Below, piece after piece: positions 16,818 through 25,686 of a stretch of DNA of 56,120 nt (position 1 is the stretch's first letter; the number at the start of each line of letters is the position of its first letter). This stretch comes from Eubacteriaceae bacterium. Its GTDB lineage: Bacteria; Bacillota; Clostridia; Eubacteriales; Eubacteriaceae. The position numbers and the translations under genes were made by a program. The stretch lies in the NCBI GenBank assembly GCA_030156895.1, contig JASGLP010000013.1:1-56120 (forward strand), in the 5' to 3' direction. The notes under the pieces were generated by a model that did not search any database, had not been told where the DNA came from, and was given only the letters and a program-made list of their open reading frames with translations.

Positions 16818-17746
16818 TGTTTTTATATTTTTTAAGTGCAGCGGTACGGGCTGGTACCTGTCTGCTTTTTGCCACCCTGGGCGAAATTATATCCGAGAAG
16901 GTGGGACATACCAATCTGGGGGTTGAAGGGATGATGCAGATGGGAGCCGTGATCGGTTTTATTGCCGGCTTTATCTCGGGTAATCCCTATGTGGCTCTTT
17001 TATGTGCGGCCTTGGCGGGAATGGCTGGAGCCTTAATCTATGCCCTCCTGACCGTGACCTTTAAAGCCAACCAGATCGTAACCGGTTTGACCCTCAGTAT
17101 TTTTGGAACCGGTTTTGCCACTTTTTTCGGTAAGAACTATATTGGTAAAAAAATACCGGATGCTATTACTACTTTTTTTGCCCCCTTTGAATTCCCGGGT
17201 TTATCAAAGATTCCCTGGATAGGTGAGGTCTTTTTCAATCAGAGCGGTTATGTCTATTTTTCCTATGTTTTAGTGATTGTGGTTTTTATTTATCTCTACA
17301 AAACAAAATGGGGTCTGCACACCCGAATGATTGGTGAGAATCCAGCGGCAGCTGATGCCAGTGGGATTTCAGTGGATCGCTATAAATATTTTAACATTGC
17401 TTTGTCGGGAGCTCTGAGCGGCTTAGGTGGGGCTTTCTTATCACTTGTATATATCAGCATTCTACCAGTCAATGTCGTTGGTGGACGTGGCTGGATTGCG
17501 GTGGCCCTGGTCATCTTTGCCATGTGGAATCCGCTGCTGGCAATGGTCGGAGCCTACTTTTTCGGAGCCTTGGACATTGCCGGTTACTGGCTGCAGCAGT
17601 ACAATTTACCGGTTTCTATTTATCTGTTTGACGCGCTGCCTTATCTGGCCACCGTTTTTGTTTTATTGTTCACATCGATGAGAAAAACAGCAAATTCAAA
17701 GGAACCAGCCTGGTTGGGCAGAAACTATTTCAAGGAAGACCGATGA
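16817..17746 (+). CDS. Nucleoside ABC transporter permease 2
   Basis: A 309-residue permease of the same family as the previous gene, shorter as expected for the second subunit (NupC-like). Features include EKVGHTNLGVEGMMQMGAV near the start and TRMIGENPAAADASGISVDRYKYFNIALSGALSGLGGA in the cytoplasmic loop. It starts in a one-base TGATG overlap. The second copy of the palindromic element begins directly after its stop. Confidence 0.9.
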   Translation: MFLYFLSAAVRAGTCLLFATLGEIISEKVGHTNLGVEGMMQMGAVIGFIAGFISGNPYVALLCAALAGMAGALIYALLTVTFKANQIVTGLTLSIFGTGFATFFGKNYIGKKIPDAITTFFAPFEFPGLSKIPWIGEVFFNQSGYVYFSYVLVIVVFIYLYKTKWGLHTRMIGENPAAADASGISVDRYKYFNIALSGALSGLGGAFLSLVYISILPVNVVGGRGWIAVALVIFAMWNPLLAMVGAYFFGALDIAGYWLQQYNLPVSIYLFDALPYLATVFVLLFTSMRKTANSKEPAWLGRNYFKEDR

Positions 17747-17968
17747 CCCACTGAATGCGGGTTCAGACTGTAGACAAAATTAATTTATATGCCTGAGCAT
17801 CGACAATTGGCTTTTTGGTTGTCCGCCTCGGGGCGAACAGTTGCCAGACAAACGCGTTAAATTAGCGATTTCTAATTGTGCAACTGTACGAATCCGCGCG
17901 CGGACTACGAAATCCAATTGGTCGGTGCGGGGTTTGTCTATAAACTCAGCCCGCTTAATGCGGGTTTT
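17747..17968 (-). repeat. Palindromic interspersed element, copy 2 (inverted), with flanking hairpins
   Basis: The core at 17769-17942 (174 bp) has ends TGTAGACAAA and TTTGTCTATA. Its reverse complement aligns along its whole length with copy 1 at 7629-7803. Shared blocks include GCACCGACCAATTGGATT, CGCGCGGA, AAATCGCTAATT and CAACTGTTCG. As with copy 1, near-duplicate hairpins flank it, but with an unrelated stem: CCCACTGAATGCGGG (17747-17761) and CCCGCTTAATGCGGG (17950-17964), the latter followed by TTTT. In both copies the gene-specific terminator seems to be duplicated around the element, like an unusually long target-site duplication. Confidence 0.75.
17950..17968 (+). terminator. Terminator at the right edge of repeat copy 2
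   Basis: CCCGC-TTAAT-GCGGG followed by TTTT; the stem is short but GC-only. The near-identical left-hand hairpin at 17747-17761 has one mismatch and lacks a T-run. It probably ends the nucleoside transporter transcript. Confidence 0.55.
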
Positions 17969-18027
17969 CATTCATATTGATATGTAATTGGCAAGTAAAA
18001 ATATCCTTAATGAGCGGACACTTGTCC

Positions 18028-18057
18028 TTGTGCGAGACTAAAGGCTTATGATATAAT
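18028..18057 (+). promoter_or_regulatory. Probable promoter of the shikimate-pathway operon
   Basis: TATAAT (18052-18057) is a perfect -10 box about 28 bp before the aroB start at 18086. TTGTGC (18028-18033) is the best -35, 18 bp upstream, and matches consensus only in part. Confidence 0.5.
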
Positions 18058-18085
18058 GGAGCCTGAGATTAAAAAGGAGCTTTTA

Positions 18086-19153
18086 ATGAAGGAACTAGTA
18101 TGTAAAACCAGTAACACGCATCAATATCCGATCCTGATCGAAAAGGGTATAAAAGATCGGATTGCTTCAATGAAAACCTTGTTTGCCCCTTATCATAAGG
18201 TGGTGATCATTACTGATAAAAATGTTGCCAAAAAATATCTGGCTGACATGGAAAGACAGGTTCGGGCAGCTGGACCCAAGGTCTACAGCATCGTCATTCC
18301 GGCCGGGGAAGAAAGCAAATGTATGGGGCAGGTTTCTGATATTTATGATGAGCTGGTTAAGTGCAATGTCACCCGGAAAGATGCAATTTTAACCCTAGGT
18401 GGCGGTGTTGTTGGTGATCTTGGCGGTTTTTGCGCCGCGACCTATTTGCGCGGAATTGATTTTATTCAGGTGCCGACTTCCCTTTTGGCCCAAGTTGATA
18501 GCAGCGTGGGAGGAAAAGTGGGCATCGATCTGGATGCCGGGAAAAATCTGGTCGGGGCTTTTCATCAACCGGAAGCAGTCATAATTGATCCCTTGTTTTT
18601 GGATACCCTTGATGACCATTATCTGATGGACGGAATGGGTGAAGTCATCAAGTATGGCTGCATCAAAAGTCAGGGTCTTTTTGTTAAATTGATGAGTTAT
18701 GCTTATCATGAAGATCTTTTGGATGATATGGAAGAGATTGTGGCAAAATGCTGCGCCATCAAAAAAGATGTGGTTGAAGCGGATGAGCATGAACAGGGAC
18801 TGCGTCGAATCTTAAATTTTGGTCATACCGTTGGTCATGTGGTGGAAACTTTTTATAAATACAAAAAATATTCCCATGGCCAGGGAGTAGCGATTGGCAT
18901 GGCTCAGATCACTAAAAAAACTGAGGCCGAAGGTATTACCCAGGTCGGAACTTATGATCAGATCATTGCCTTACTGGAAAATTATGGCTTACCGACTAAG
19001 CTGCCTAAAATGCCGCTGGAAAAAGTTCAGGAAATTTTGTTTACCGATAAGAAATTTGAAAACAATGCCCTGCACATCTGTGCCCTGGAAAAAGTTGGCA
19101 GAGCTCAGATCGTTAAAATTCAAAAAGATCAGGCGATCGAATTATTTCGCTAG
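18086..19153 (+). CDS. aroB: 3-dehydroquinate synthase
   Basis: A 355-residue enzyme that converts DAHP to 3-dehydroquinate, the second step of the shikimate pathway. Diagnostic motifs are LTLGGGVVGDLGGFCAATYLRG (NAD binding), PTSLLAQVDSSVGGKVGID, GKNLVGAFHQP, and metal-binding histidines in LNFGHTVGHVVE and KYSHGQGVAIGM. The ATG at 18086 is chosen because AAGGAG lies upstream and the protein then begins as in the family; an in-frame ATG at 18056 falls inside the promoter. Length is normal. It leads the aroB-aroA-aroC-chorismate mutase cluster. Confidence 0.95.
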   Translation: MKELVCKTSNTHQYPILIEKGIKDRIASMKTLFAPYHKVVIITDKNVAKKYLADMERQVRAAGPKVYSIVIPAGEESKCMGQVSDIYDELVKCNVTRKDAILTLGGGVVGDLGGFCAATYLRGIDFIQVPTSLLAQVDSSVGGKVGIDLDAGKNLVGAFHQPEAVIIDPLFLDTLDDHYLMDGMGEVIKYGCIKSQGLFVKLMSYAYHEDLLDDMEEIVAKCCAIKKDVVEADEHEQGLRRILNFGHTVGHVVETFYKYKKYSHGQGVAIGMAQITKKTEAEGITQVGTYDQIIALLENYGLPTKLPKMPLEKVQEILFTDKKFENNALHICALEKVGRAQIVKIQKDQAIELFR

Positions 19154-19169
19154 CGGAGAGGGAGAGACG

Positions 19170-20471
19170 ATGAAAGTTTTACAAATTGAACCACATAAAC
19201 TGACCGGCGTGATTCAGATTCCGCCTTCAAAAAGTGTCAGCCATCGGGCGATAATCTCGGCTGCTCTAGCAGAGGGGCGCAGCGCTATCAGCAATGTTTT
19301 GATGTCACAGGATATGATTGCAACCTGTAAGATTATGGAAAGTTTTGGGGCGACGATCGTCTATCAGGAAGAAGAAGATCATCGCTTTACCCTAATAATT
19401 GATGGTAATCCCAATGTGGCCCTCAAGCATAAGGAATTGGAATGCAACGAATCAGGATCGACCCTGCGATTTATTATCCCCATTGCCCTATTACAGGAAG
19501 AAGAAGCGATAATTACCGGTAAAGGTCGGCTGGTAAAACGGCCAATGGAACCTTATTACGAGATATTTGATGATAAAAAGATTGCCTGGTCGCGATTACA
19601 GGAAGGCAGTGAGCTTCCTTTGTCCCTAAAAGGCAAGCTGACAGCGGGGGTATATTCTTTAAGTGGTGGTGTCTCGTCACAGTTTATTACCGGATTGATG
19701 TTTGCCCTGCCGCTTTTATCAGGTAATTCACGCATTCATTTAACCTCTGCTCTCGAATCCCGCCCCTATATCGATATAACCTTAGAGGTATTAAAAAATT
19801 TCGGTATCGAGATTATTAATGATCGTTATCGCAATTTTCTGATTAAAGGCAACCAGCAATTCAAAGCGACGGATTATCGGGTTGAAGGTGATTTTTCCCA
19901 GGGCGCTTTTTGGATGGTGGCCGGAAGTATTGGAACAGAAATGAGATGTCGTGATCTAAATCTCGAGTCTTTCCAGGGCGACAAAGTGATTGCTGAAATC
20001 ATCGGAAAAATGGGAGGGCAGATCGATAAATTGGATGAGGGTCTGCTTGTTCATGGGGCTAAAACCAAAGGGATAACGATCGATGTCTCCCAGTGTCCGG
20101 ATCTGGTCCCAATTCTTGCTGTATTGGCCTCTTTTAGTCAGGGCCAGACCAGAATAATTAATGGTGAGCGATTGCGCTTTAAAGAATCGGACCGTTTGAT
20201 GGCTACTGCTGATGTTTTAAATAGACTGGGCGGTCGGGTGACGGAAACAAAAGATGGTCTGATCATTGATCCGGTTGAAAGCTTAAGCGGTGCTACCGTA
20301 TCCAGTCATAATGATCATCGAATTGCCATGGCAGTGGCCATTGCTTCGATGATGTCGGATTCGCCGATTACCCTTGAAGGGGCGGATGCGGTTAATAAAT
20401 CCTATCCCCATTTCTGGGATGATTTCAAATTCCTGGGAGGTGTTATCCATGAGCTCAATGTGGGGGAATAA
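19170..20471 (+). CDS. aroA: 3-phosphoshikimate 1-carboxyvinyltransferase (EPSP synthase)
   Basis: A 433-residue enzyme joining shikimate-3-phosphate and PEP. Motifs: IPPSKSVSHRAIISAALAEG at the N-terminus, ECNESGSTLRFIIPIALL, and LRFKESDRLMATADVL and NDHRIAMAVAIAS towards the end. The long upstream-extended frame (from 18894) is antagonistic to aroB and can be dismissed; the ATG at 19170 follows GAGAGGGAGA. The segment EGDFSQGAFWMVAG is the usual substrate-loop region. It overlaps aroC by 23 bp. Confidence 0.95.
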   Translation: MKVLQIEPHKLTGVIQIPPSKSVSHRAIISAALAEGRSAISNVLMSQDMIATCKIMESFGATIVYQEEEDHRFTLIIDGNPNVALKHKELECNESGSTLRFIIPIALLQEEEAIITGKGRLVKRPMEPYYEIFDDKKIAWSRLQEGSELPLSLKGKLTAGVYSLSGGVSSQFITGLMFALPLLSGNSRIHLTSALESRPYIDITLEVLKNFGIEIINDRYRNFLIKGNQQFKATDYRVEGDFSQGAFWMVAGSIGTEMRCRDLNLESFQGDKVIAEIIGKMGGQIDKLDEGLLVHGAKTKGITIDVSQCPDLVPILAVLASFSQGQTRIINGERLRFKESDRLMATADVLNRLGGRVTETKDGLIIDPVESLSGATVSSHNDHRIAMAVAIASMMSDSPITLEGADAVNKSYPHFWDDFKFLGGVIHELNVGE

Positions 20472-21528
20472 CTTTAAAGTATCACTCTTTGGGGAATCCC
20501 ATGGCCAGGGCATTGGCGCCGTAGTTGATGGGGTTCCAGCTGGCATTCCCATCGATCTGGAGGCTGTTCAGCATGAGCTTAATCGCCGGGCGGCCAAAGG
20601 AAAAGACCTGGCAACTCCGCGAAAAGAAGGCGATCAGATAAAAATTTTGAGCGGCCTTTTTAATGGTCGTACAACAGGAACTCCCATTGCGGGTGTTATT
20701 ATTAATGAAAATACCAGGTCGAAAGATTATGAAAAGACCAAAGATCTGATGCGGCCAGGTCATGCTGATTACACCGCCAGTTTACGTTACGGTGGTTTTC
20801 AGGATTATCGCGGCGGCGGTCATTTTTCTGCCCGGGTTACGGCACCGCTTGTTTTTGCCGGCGCTGTGGCACGGGCGGTATTAAAAGAACGGGCACCCCA
20901 GTTAAAAATCGGCAGCCGGATCGTATCCATTAAAGACATCAATGATCCTTGCAAGCCCCAAATTGCTGATTATCAGCAGTTTAAAAACCTGATTAAAAAC
21001 CCTGAATTTCCGGTTTTTACTGAGTCCCTTGAATTACCAATGCTGGCAGCGATTAAAGCTGCTAAAGCAGCAGAGGATTCAGTGGGGGGGATTATTGAAG
21101 GCTTTGCCATTAATATGGTCGCAGGACTTGGTGATCCTTTTTTTGAATCGATTGAAAGTCGTTTGAGTGCCCTCTTGTTTTCCATTCCAGCCGTTAAAGG
21201 GGTGAGCTTCGGTTCCGGTTTTGATTTAACCCTTAAGAATGGTTCTGAAGCCAATGATATTTTTCGCATTGAAGAAAAACAGGTGGTGACACAGACCAAT
21301 CACAACGGGGGAATTAATGGAGGCATCAGTAACGGCATGCCACTGGTTTTTCAGGTGGCGCTTAAGCCGACCCCCAGTATTGGCAAAGAACAGCAGACCA
21401 TTAATTTGGCTACCATGGAAAACACGACCATAAAAATTGAAGGACGACATGACCCCTGTGTGGTATTAAGAGCCTTTCCCGTAGTTGAGGCAGCACTGGC
21501 CATTTGTCTGGCCGATTTTTTAGTTTAG
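20449..21528 (+). CDS. aroC: Chorismate synthase
   Basis: A 359-residue enzyme that makes chorismate from EPSP using reduced FMN. Motifs: SLFGESHGQGIGAVVDGVPAG, RRAAKGKDLATPRKEGD, RPGHADYTASLRYGG and GGGHFSARVTAPLVFAGAVA, then NHNGGINGGISNGMP and GRHDPCVVLRAFPVVEA. The start at 20449 has GGGAGG upstream and overlaps the aroA end, indicating translational coupling; ATG 20458 is an alternative. Length is typical. Confidence 0.95.
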   Translation: MSSMWGNNFKVSLFGESHGQGIGAVVDGVPAGIPIDLEAVQHELNRRAAKGKDLATPRKEGDQIKILSGLFNGRTTGTPIAGVIINENTRSKDYEKTKDLMRPGHADYTASLRYGGFQDYRGGGHFSARVTAPLVFAGAVARAVLKERAPQLKIGSRIVSIKDINDPCKPQIADYQQFKNLIKNPEFPVFTESLELPMLAAIKAAKAAEDSVGGIIEGFAINMVAGLGDPFFESIESRLSALLFSIPAVKGVSFGSGFDLTLKNGSEANDIFRIEEKQVVTQTNHNGGINGGISNGMPLVFQVALKPTPSIGKEQQTINLATMENTTIKIEGRHDPCVVLRAFPVVEAALAICLADFLV

Positions 21529-21536
21529 GAGGAAGC

Positions 21537-21821
21537 ATGAGCTTAGAGGCAGTTCGCAAAAAAATCGATGAAATTGATGATGAGATGCGCATTCTCTTCG
21601 AAAAAAGAATGGATTGTGTGAAAGAAATCATTGAATATAAATACAGTAACCACGAAGAGATCTTTGATCCGGCCAGAGAAGCCCAAATGATTAAAAATAA
21701 CACGCAAAAACTTAGAAATCCGTATTATCAGGACGGTTACGAAAAAATGTTAAGAGCCATGATGGATTTGAGTAAAGACTATCAGAATGGCTGGCTGGAG
21801 CAAAAAAAGGCAGGAAATTGA
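21537..21821 (+). CDS. Chorismate mutase, AroQ class
   Basis: A 94-residue all-helical protein that rearranges chorismate to prephenate. The sequence LEAVRKKIDEIDDEMRILFEKRM followed by VKEIIEYK and DPAREAQMIKN is the AroQ signature, with the usual Arg, Lys and Glu active-site residues at matching places. It is monofunctional, with no prephenate dehydratase or dehydrogenase fused to it. The start at 21537 has AGGAGG upstream, 9 bp after aroC. Confidence 0.85.
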   Translation: MSLEAVRKKIDEIDDEMRILFEKRMDCVKEIIEYKYSNHEEIFDPAREAQMIKNNTQKLRNPYYQDGYEKMLRAMMDLSKDYQNGWLEQKKAGN

Positions 21822-21822
21822 C

Positions 21823-22008
21823 ATGGATTTATCAATGCTGATTATTGTTTTGGTGATTGTCATTCCCGGTTACATGATTGTGACCAGACTTTCTAAAAAC
21901 CTGTTTTCGAACAATCAAAAACTGGAGGATGAGACAGAAAACCGCTATGGTTTTAAAGAACTTGAAAAGAAAATTCAAGAAGAACGTGATAAAGATGAAG
22001 AGAAGTAA
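21823..22008 (+). CDS. Small single-pass membrane protein of unknown function
   Basis: A 61-residue protein: an N-terminal hydrophobic segment (MLIIVLVIVIPGYMIV) followed by a charged tail (ELEKKIQEERDKDEEK). It starts one base after the chorismate mutase stop, with AAGGCAGG upstream, so it is likely translated as the last gene of the aro operon. The tail could form a short coiled coil. I do not recognise a family. Confidence 0.55.
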   Translation: MDLSMLIIVLVIVIPGYMIVTRLSKNLFSNNQKLEDETENRYGFKELEKKIQEERDKDEEK

Positions 22009-22084
22009 ATAATATTCATTTATATTCCGACTAAAAAGCGCGAAGAGTGGTTAATTAGCAAAATAAATAAAAATTAGAATAAAA

Positions 22085-22126
22085 TTGCAAAAAAGGCTTT
22101 TAAAATTCCGAGCTTTTATATATAAT
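22085..22126 (+). promoter_or_regulatory. Possible promoter for the pyruvate carboxylase gene
   Basis: TATAAT at 22121-22126 is a good -10 box 72 bp before the start codon. The hexamer at the proper distance (TTTTAA, 22098-22103) is a weak -35; TTGCAA (22085-22090) is too far away. Confidence 0.4.
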
Positions 22127-22197
22127 AGAAAAAATATCTTGATTCGGTCTGACTGCATGATGGACACTACACGGACGAAAGAAAGTAGAAAGAGTAG

Positions 22198-25100
22198 ATG
22201 AAAAAATTTAACAAAGTATTAATTGCCAATCGCGGCGAAATAGCGATACGAATTATCAGAGCCTGCCAGGAATTAGGCATTCATACGGTGGCTATCTATG
22301 CCCAGGAAGATCAGTTGTCTTTGTTCAGAACCAAGGCGGACGAATCTTACCTGATTTCTGGCACCAACGGGCCAGTTGAAGCTTACCTGGATATGGATAA
22401 GATCATCACCCTGGCCAAGAAAAAGGAAGTTGATGCCATTCATCCCGGCTACGGATTTTTAGCAGAGAACCCGATTTTTGCCAAAAAATGCGAAGAAGAA
22501 GGGATTGTTTTTATCGGCCCCACCCACGAGATGATGGAAAAAATGGGTGACAAGATCCAGTCGAAAATTGTAGCTAAAAGCGTTAATGTGCCCACCATTC
22601 CGGGGGTTGAAAAGCCGATTACTTCTGACTCGGAAGCAATTGACTTTGCTAAAAAGGCGGGTTATCCGATTATTTTAAAAGCGGCAGCCGGTGGTGGTGG
22701 CCGTGGTATGCGTATTGTGCATTCAGAAAAAGACCTGCTAAAAGAATTTCACTCAGCCACCAGTGAGGCAACCAAGGCTTTTGGTGATGGAACCATTTTT
22801 GTTGAAAAATATCTGGAAGAACCAAAACATATTGAAGTTCAGATCTTAGGCGATAATTATGGCAACGTAGTGCATCTCTTTGAAAGAGACTGTTCGATTC
22901 AGAGACGACACCAGAAAATTGTAGAATTCACGCCTTCCCTGAGTATTAATGACATGCAAAGACAGGCCATCTGTCAGGATGCAATAAAACTAGCCAAATC
23001 TGTTAACTATCGAAATGCCGGAACCATCGAGTTTTTAGTGGATAAAAAGGGTGATCATTACTTTATCGAAATGAATCCGCGGATTCAGGTGGAGCATACT
23101 GTCACTGAGCTGGTTACTGAAATCGACCTGGTTCAGTCGCAGATTCTGATTGCCCAGGGACTGTCGTTGGATTCACCGGAAGTGGGGATTCCATCACAGG
23201 AGGCTGTTGTATCCCGGGGGACAGCAATCCAATGTCGTATTACGACTGAGGATCCCAACAATCATTTTATGCCGGATACAGGACGAATTGATGTTTACCG
23301 GACTGGCAGCGGTTTTGGGATTCGATTGGATGGTGGAAACGGGTTTACAGGAGCGGAAATTACCCCTTATTACGATAGCCTTCTGGTAAAGAGCACCGCC
23401 TTTTCACGCAATTTCGAAGATGCAAGACGAAAAGCGGTTCGCGCCTTAAAAGAAATGGATATTGAAGGGGTTCACACCAACAAGGACTTCTTAATCAATG
23501 TGCTCCAGCATCCAAAGTTTATTGCCGGCGATTGTGACACCAAATTTATTGACGATCATCCCGAACTGTTTAATATTGCCGATCAAGTCAGTGAAGAAAG
23601 TAATGTGCTTCGTTACTTGGGTAATATCATTGTCAATGAGACCTTTGGCAACAAACCGGATTTCGATGAGCCTTATATTCCAGAGTTAAGTGGCAACGCT
23701 CCCCAAAATGGAACTAAACAGATCTTGGATCAAGAGGGACCAGATGGCCTGGTCAAGTGGATTAAAAACCAGAATAAATTATTGCTTTGTGATACAACCC
23801 TGCGAGATGCTCATCAGTCGATTGCGGCAACCAGAGTCAGAAGCCGTGATATGATCAAAATTGCCCGACAGACTGCGGAAATGGTGCCTGATTTATATGC
23901 GCTTGAAATGTGGGGCGGCGCAACTTATGATGTCGCATACCGATTCTTAAAAGAATCGCCATGGCGACGTCTGGATGAGCTGAGAGAAAGAATTCCCAAT
24001 ATTTTATTCCAGATGCTTTTACGTGGAGCCAATGCAGTAGGCTACAAGAATTACCCGGATAATGTCATTCGAGCCTTCGTTCAACAGGCGGCTAAAAGCG
24101 GCATCGATGTATTTAGAATTTTTGACTCTTTGAACTGGATGGAAGGGATGAAAGTTTCCATCGAGGAAGTATTAAAGACGGACAAGGTGGCAGAGGTTTC
24201 TATCTGTTACACCGGGGATATCCTGGATACATCGAAAACTAAATATAATCTGGACTATTATGTCCGTATGGCTAAAGAAATTGAAAAAACTGGTGCTCAC
24301 ATTCTGGCGATAAAGGATATGTCAGGACTTTTAAAACCATGTGCAGCAAAGAAACTGGTAGAAGCATTAAAAGATGAAATTAGTATGCCGATTCATCTGC
24401 ATACCCATGATACCACCGGAAACGGAGTAGCAACTGTATTATTCGGCAGTTTGGCGGGAGCTGATATCGCCGACGCAGCCCTTAATGGGGTCAGTGGCTT
24501 GACTTCTCAGCCAGCGCTTAACTCCATTGTAGCGGCGCTTAAAAATACAAATCGGGATGCCTTTCTTGATGAAGATAACCTGCAGCTTCTTTCTGATTAC
24601 TGGGGCACAACCCGTCAGGTATATGGACAGTTTGAATCAGAACTGAAATCAGGATCAACCGAGATCTATAAATACGAAATTCCCGGTGGTCAGTATTCAA
24701 ACCTCAGAGCTCAGGTGGAAAGCTTTGGTCTGGGTCATAAATTCAGAGAAGTGAAAGATAAGTACCTTGAAGCTAATCTGATGCTGGGTGATATTGTCAA
24801 GGTGACACCGTCCTCCAAAACTGTTGGCGATCTGGCAATCTTTATGGTACAGAATGAATTAACGGCGGAAAACATTAAAACAAAGGGAAAAGATCTGGCC
24901 TACCCGGATTCGGTTGTTGATTACTACAAAGGAATGATCGGTCAGCCGGAAGGCGGATTTGATCAGGAGCTGCAGGAAATTGTCTTAAAAGGAGTAGAAC
25001 CGATCACAGTTCGACCGGGAACCCTTTTACCAGATGAAGATTTCGATGCTATTAAGAAGCAGTTTAAGGATGACTATAATTTTGAACTGGATGACCGGGA

Positions 25101-25626
25101 AGTCTTAAGTGTTGCGCTTTATCCTAAAGTAATGAAAGACTATGTAGAATTCCTGCAGGAATATGGCGATTTTATGCGAATGGATAGCCATACCTTCTTC
25201 TTTGGGCTTAAGAAAGGTGAACTGGCGGAAGTTGAAATGTCAGAAGGCCGTCGTTTCTTGATTAAACTCGTCAATGTTGGTATGCCCAATGATGAAGGTA
25301 TGTGCCCAGTCATGTTTGAGGTGGATGGCTTCAGACGTGAAATCTATGTTGAGGACAAACGCAGCCTGACGGCTAAACAAAAAACAACCATGTTGAAAGC
25401 TGATCCTAAGAATAAAAAACAGGTGGGCTCTGCTATACCTGGAACAGTACTGAAAGTACTGGTCAATGAAGGGGACGAAGTAAAAACCAATCAAGCTCTG
25501 GTTATCGTTGAAGCCATGAAAATGGAAACTGAGATGGTGGCAGCAGAAGATGGAAAAGTAAAACGCATTTATGTGTCGGAAGGACAAAGTGTTCAGACCG
25601 GCGAATTAATTGTTGAAATGGAATAG
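22198..25626 (+). CDS. pyc: Pyruvate carboxylase
   Basis: A 1142-residue single-chain biotin enzyme that carboxylates pyruvate to oxaloacetate. The biotin carboxylase domain (about 1-450) has KVLIANRGEIAIRIIRA, KAAAGGGGRGMR and IEMNPRIQVEHTVTE. The carboxyltransferase domain (about 530-800) begins LLCDTTLRDAHQSI and has EMWGGATYDV and HLHTHDTTGNG. The biotin carrier domain ends the protein, with the biotinyl lysine in EAMKMETEM at about residue 1108. Length matches the Bacillus enzyme. In an acetogen it would feed the incomplete TCA branches. It stands alone, with its own promoter and terminator. Confidence 0.96.
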   Translation: MKKFNKVLIANRGEIAIRIIRACQELGIHTVAIYAQEDQLSLFRTKADESYLISGTNGPVEAYLDMDKIITLAKKKEVDAIHPGYGFLAENPIFAKKCEEEGIVFIGPTHEMMEKMGDKIQSKIVAKSVNVPTIPGVEKPITSDSEAIDFAKKAGYPIILKAAAGGGGRGMRIVHSEKDLLKEFHSATSEATKAFGDGTIFVEKYLEEPKHIEVQILGDNYGNVVHLFERDCSIQRRHQKIVEFTPSLSINDMQRQAICQDAIKLAKSVNYRNAGTIEFLVDKKGDHYFIEMNPRIQVEHTVTELVTEIDLVQSQILIAQGLSLDSPEVGIPSQEAVVSRGTAIQCRITTEDPNNHFMPDTGRIDVYRTGSGFGIRLDGGNGFTGAEITPYYDSLLVKSTAFSRNFEDARRKAVRALKEMDIEGVHTNKDFLINVLQHPKFIAGDCDTKFIDDHPELFNIADQVSEESNVLRYLGNIIVNETFGNKPDFDEPYIPELSGNAPQNGTKQILDQEGPDGLVKWIKNQNKLLLCDTTLRDAHQSIAATRVRSRDMIKIARQTAEMVPDLYALEMWGGATYDVAYRFLKESPWRRLDELRERIPNILFQMLLRGANAVGYKNYPDNVIRAFVQQAAKSGIDVFRIFDSLNWMEGMKVSIEEVLKTDKVAEVSICYTGDILDTSKTKYNLDYYVRMAKEIEKTGAHILAIKDMSGLLKPCAAKKLVEALKDEISMPIHLHTHDTTGNGVATVLFGSLAGADIADAALNGVSGLTSQPALNSIVAALKNTNRDAFLDEDNLQLLSDYWGTTRQVYGQFESELKSGSTEIYKYEIPGGQYSNLRAQVESFGLGHKFREVKDKYLEANLMLGDIVKVTPSSKTVGDLAIFMVQNELTAENIKTKGKDLAYPDSVVDYYKGMIGQPEGGFDQELQEIVLKGVEPITVRPGTLLPDEDFDAIKKQFKDDYNFELDDREVLSVALYPKVMKDYVEFLQEYGDFMRMDSHTFFFGLKKGELAEVEMSEGRRFLIKLVNVGMPNDEGMCPVMFEVDGFRREIYVEDKRSLTAKQKTTMLKADPKNKKQVGSAIPGTVLKVLVNEGDEVKTNQALVIVEAMKMETEMVAAEDGKVKRIYVSEGQSVQTGELIVEME

Positions 25627-25635
25627 AATAATATA

Positions 25636-25684
25636 AAAAAAGCCAGAAACCGGCGCTCCTTGTGGAGCCGGTTTCTGGCTTTTT
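25636..25684. terminator. Bidirectional terminator between pyc and the surface protein gene
   Basis: AAAAAGCCAGAAACCGGC and GCCGGTTTCTGGCTTTTT form an 18-bp perfect stem with a GC-rich apex. A-run and T-run flanks make it work for both the plus-strand pyc transcript and the convergent minus-strand gene. Confidence 0.9.
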
Positions 25685-25686
25685 AA

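Noticed and set aside
18894..19169. N-terminal extension of the aroA frame
   Set aside because: It overlaps the conserved end of aroB; the true start at 19170 has a ribosome binding site and gives the family N-terminus.
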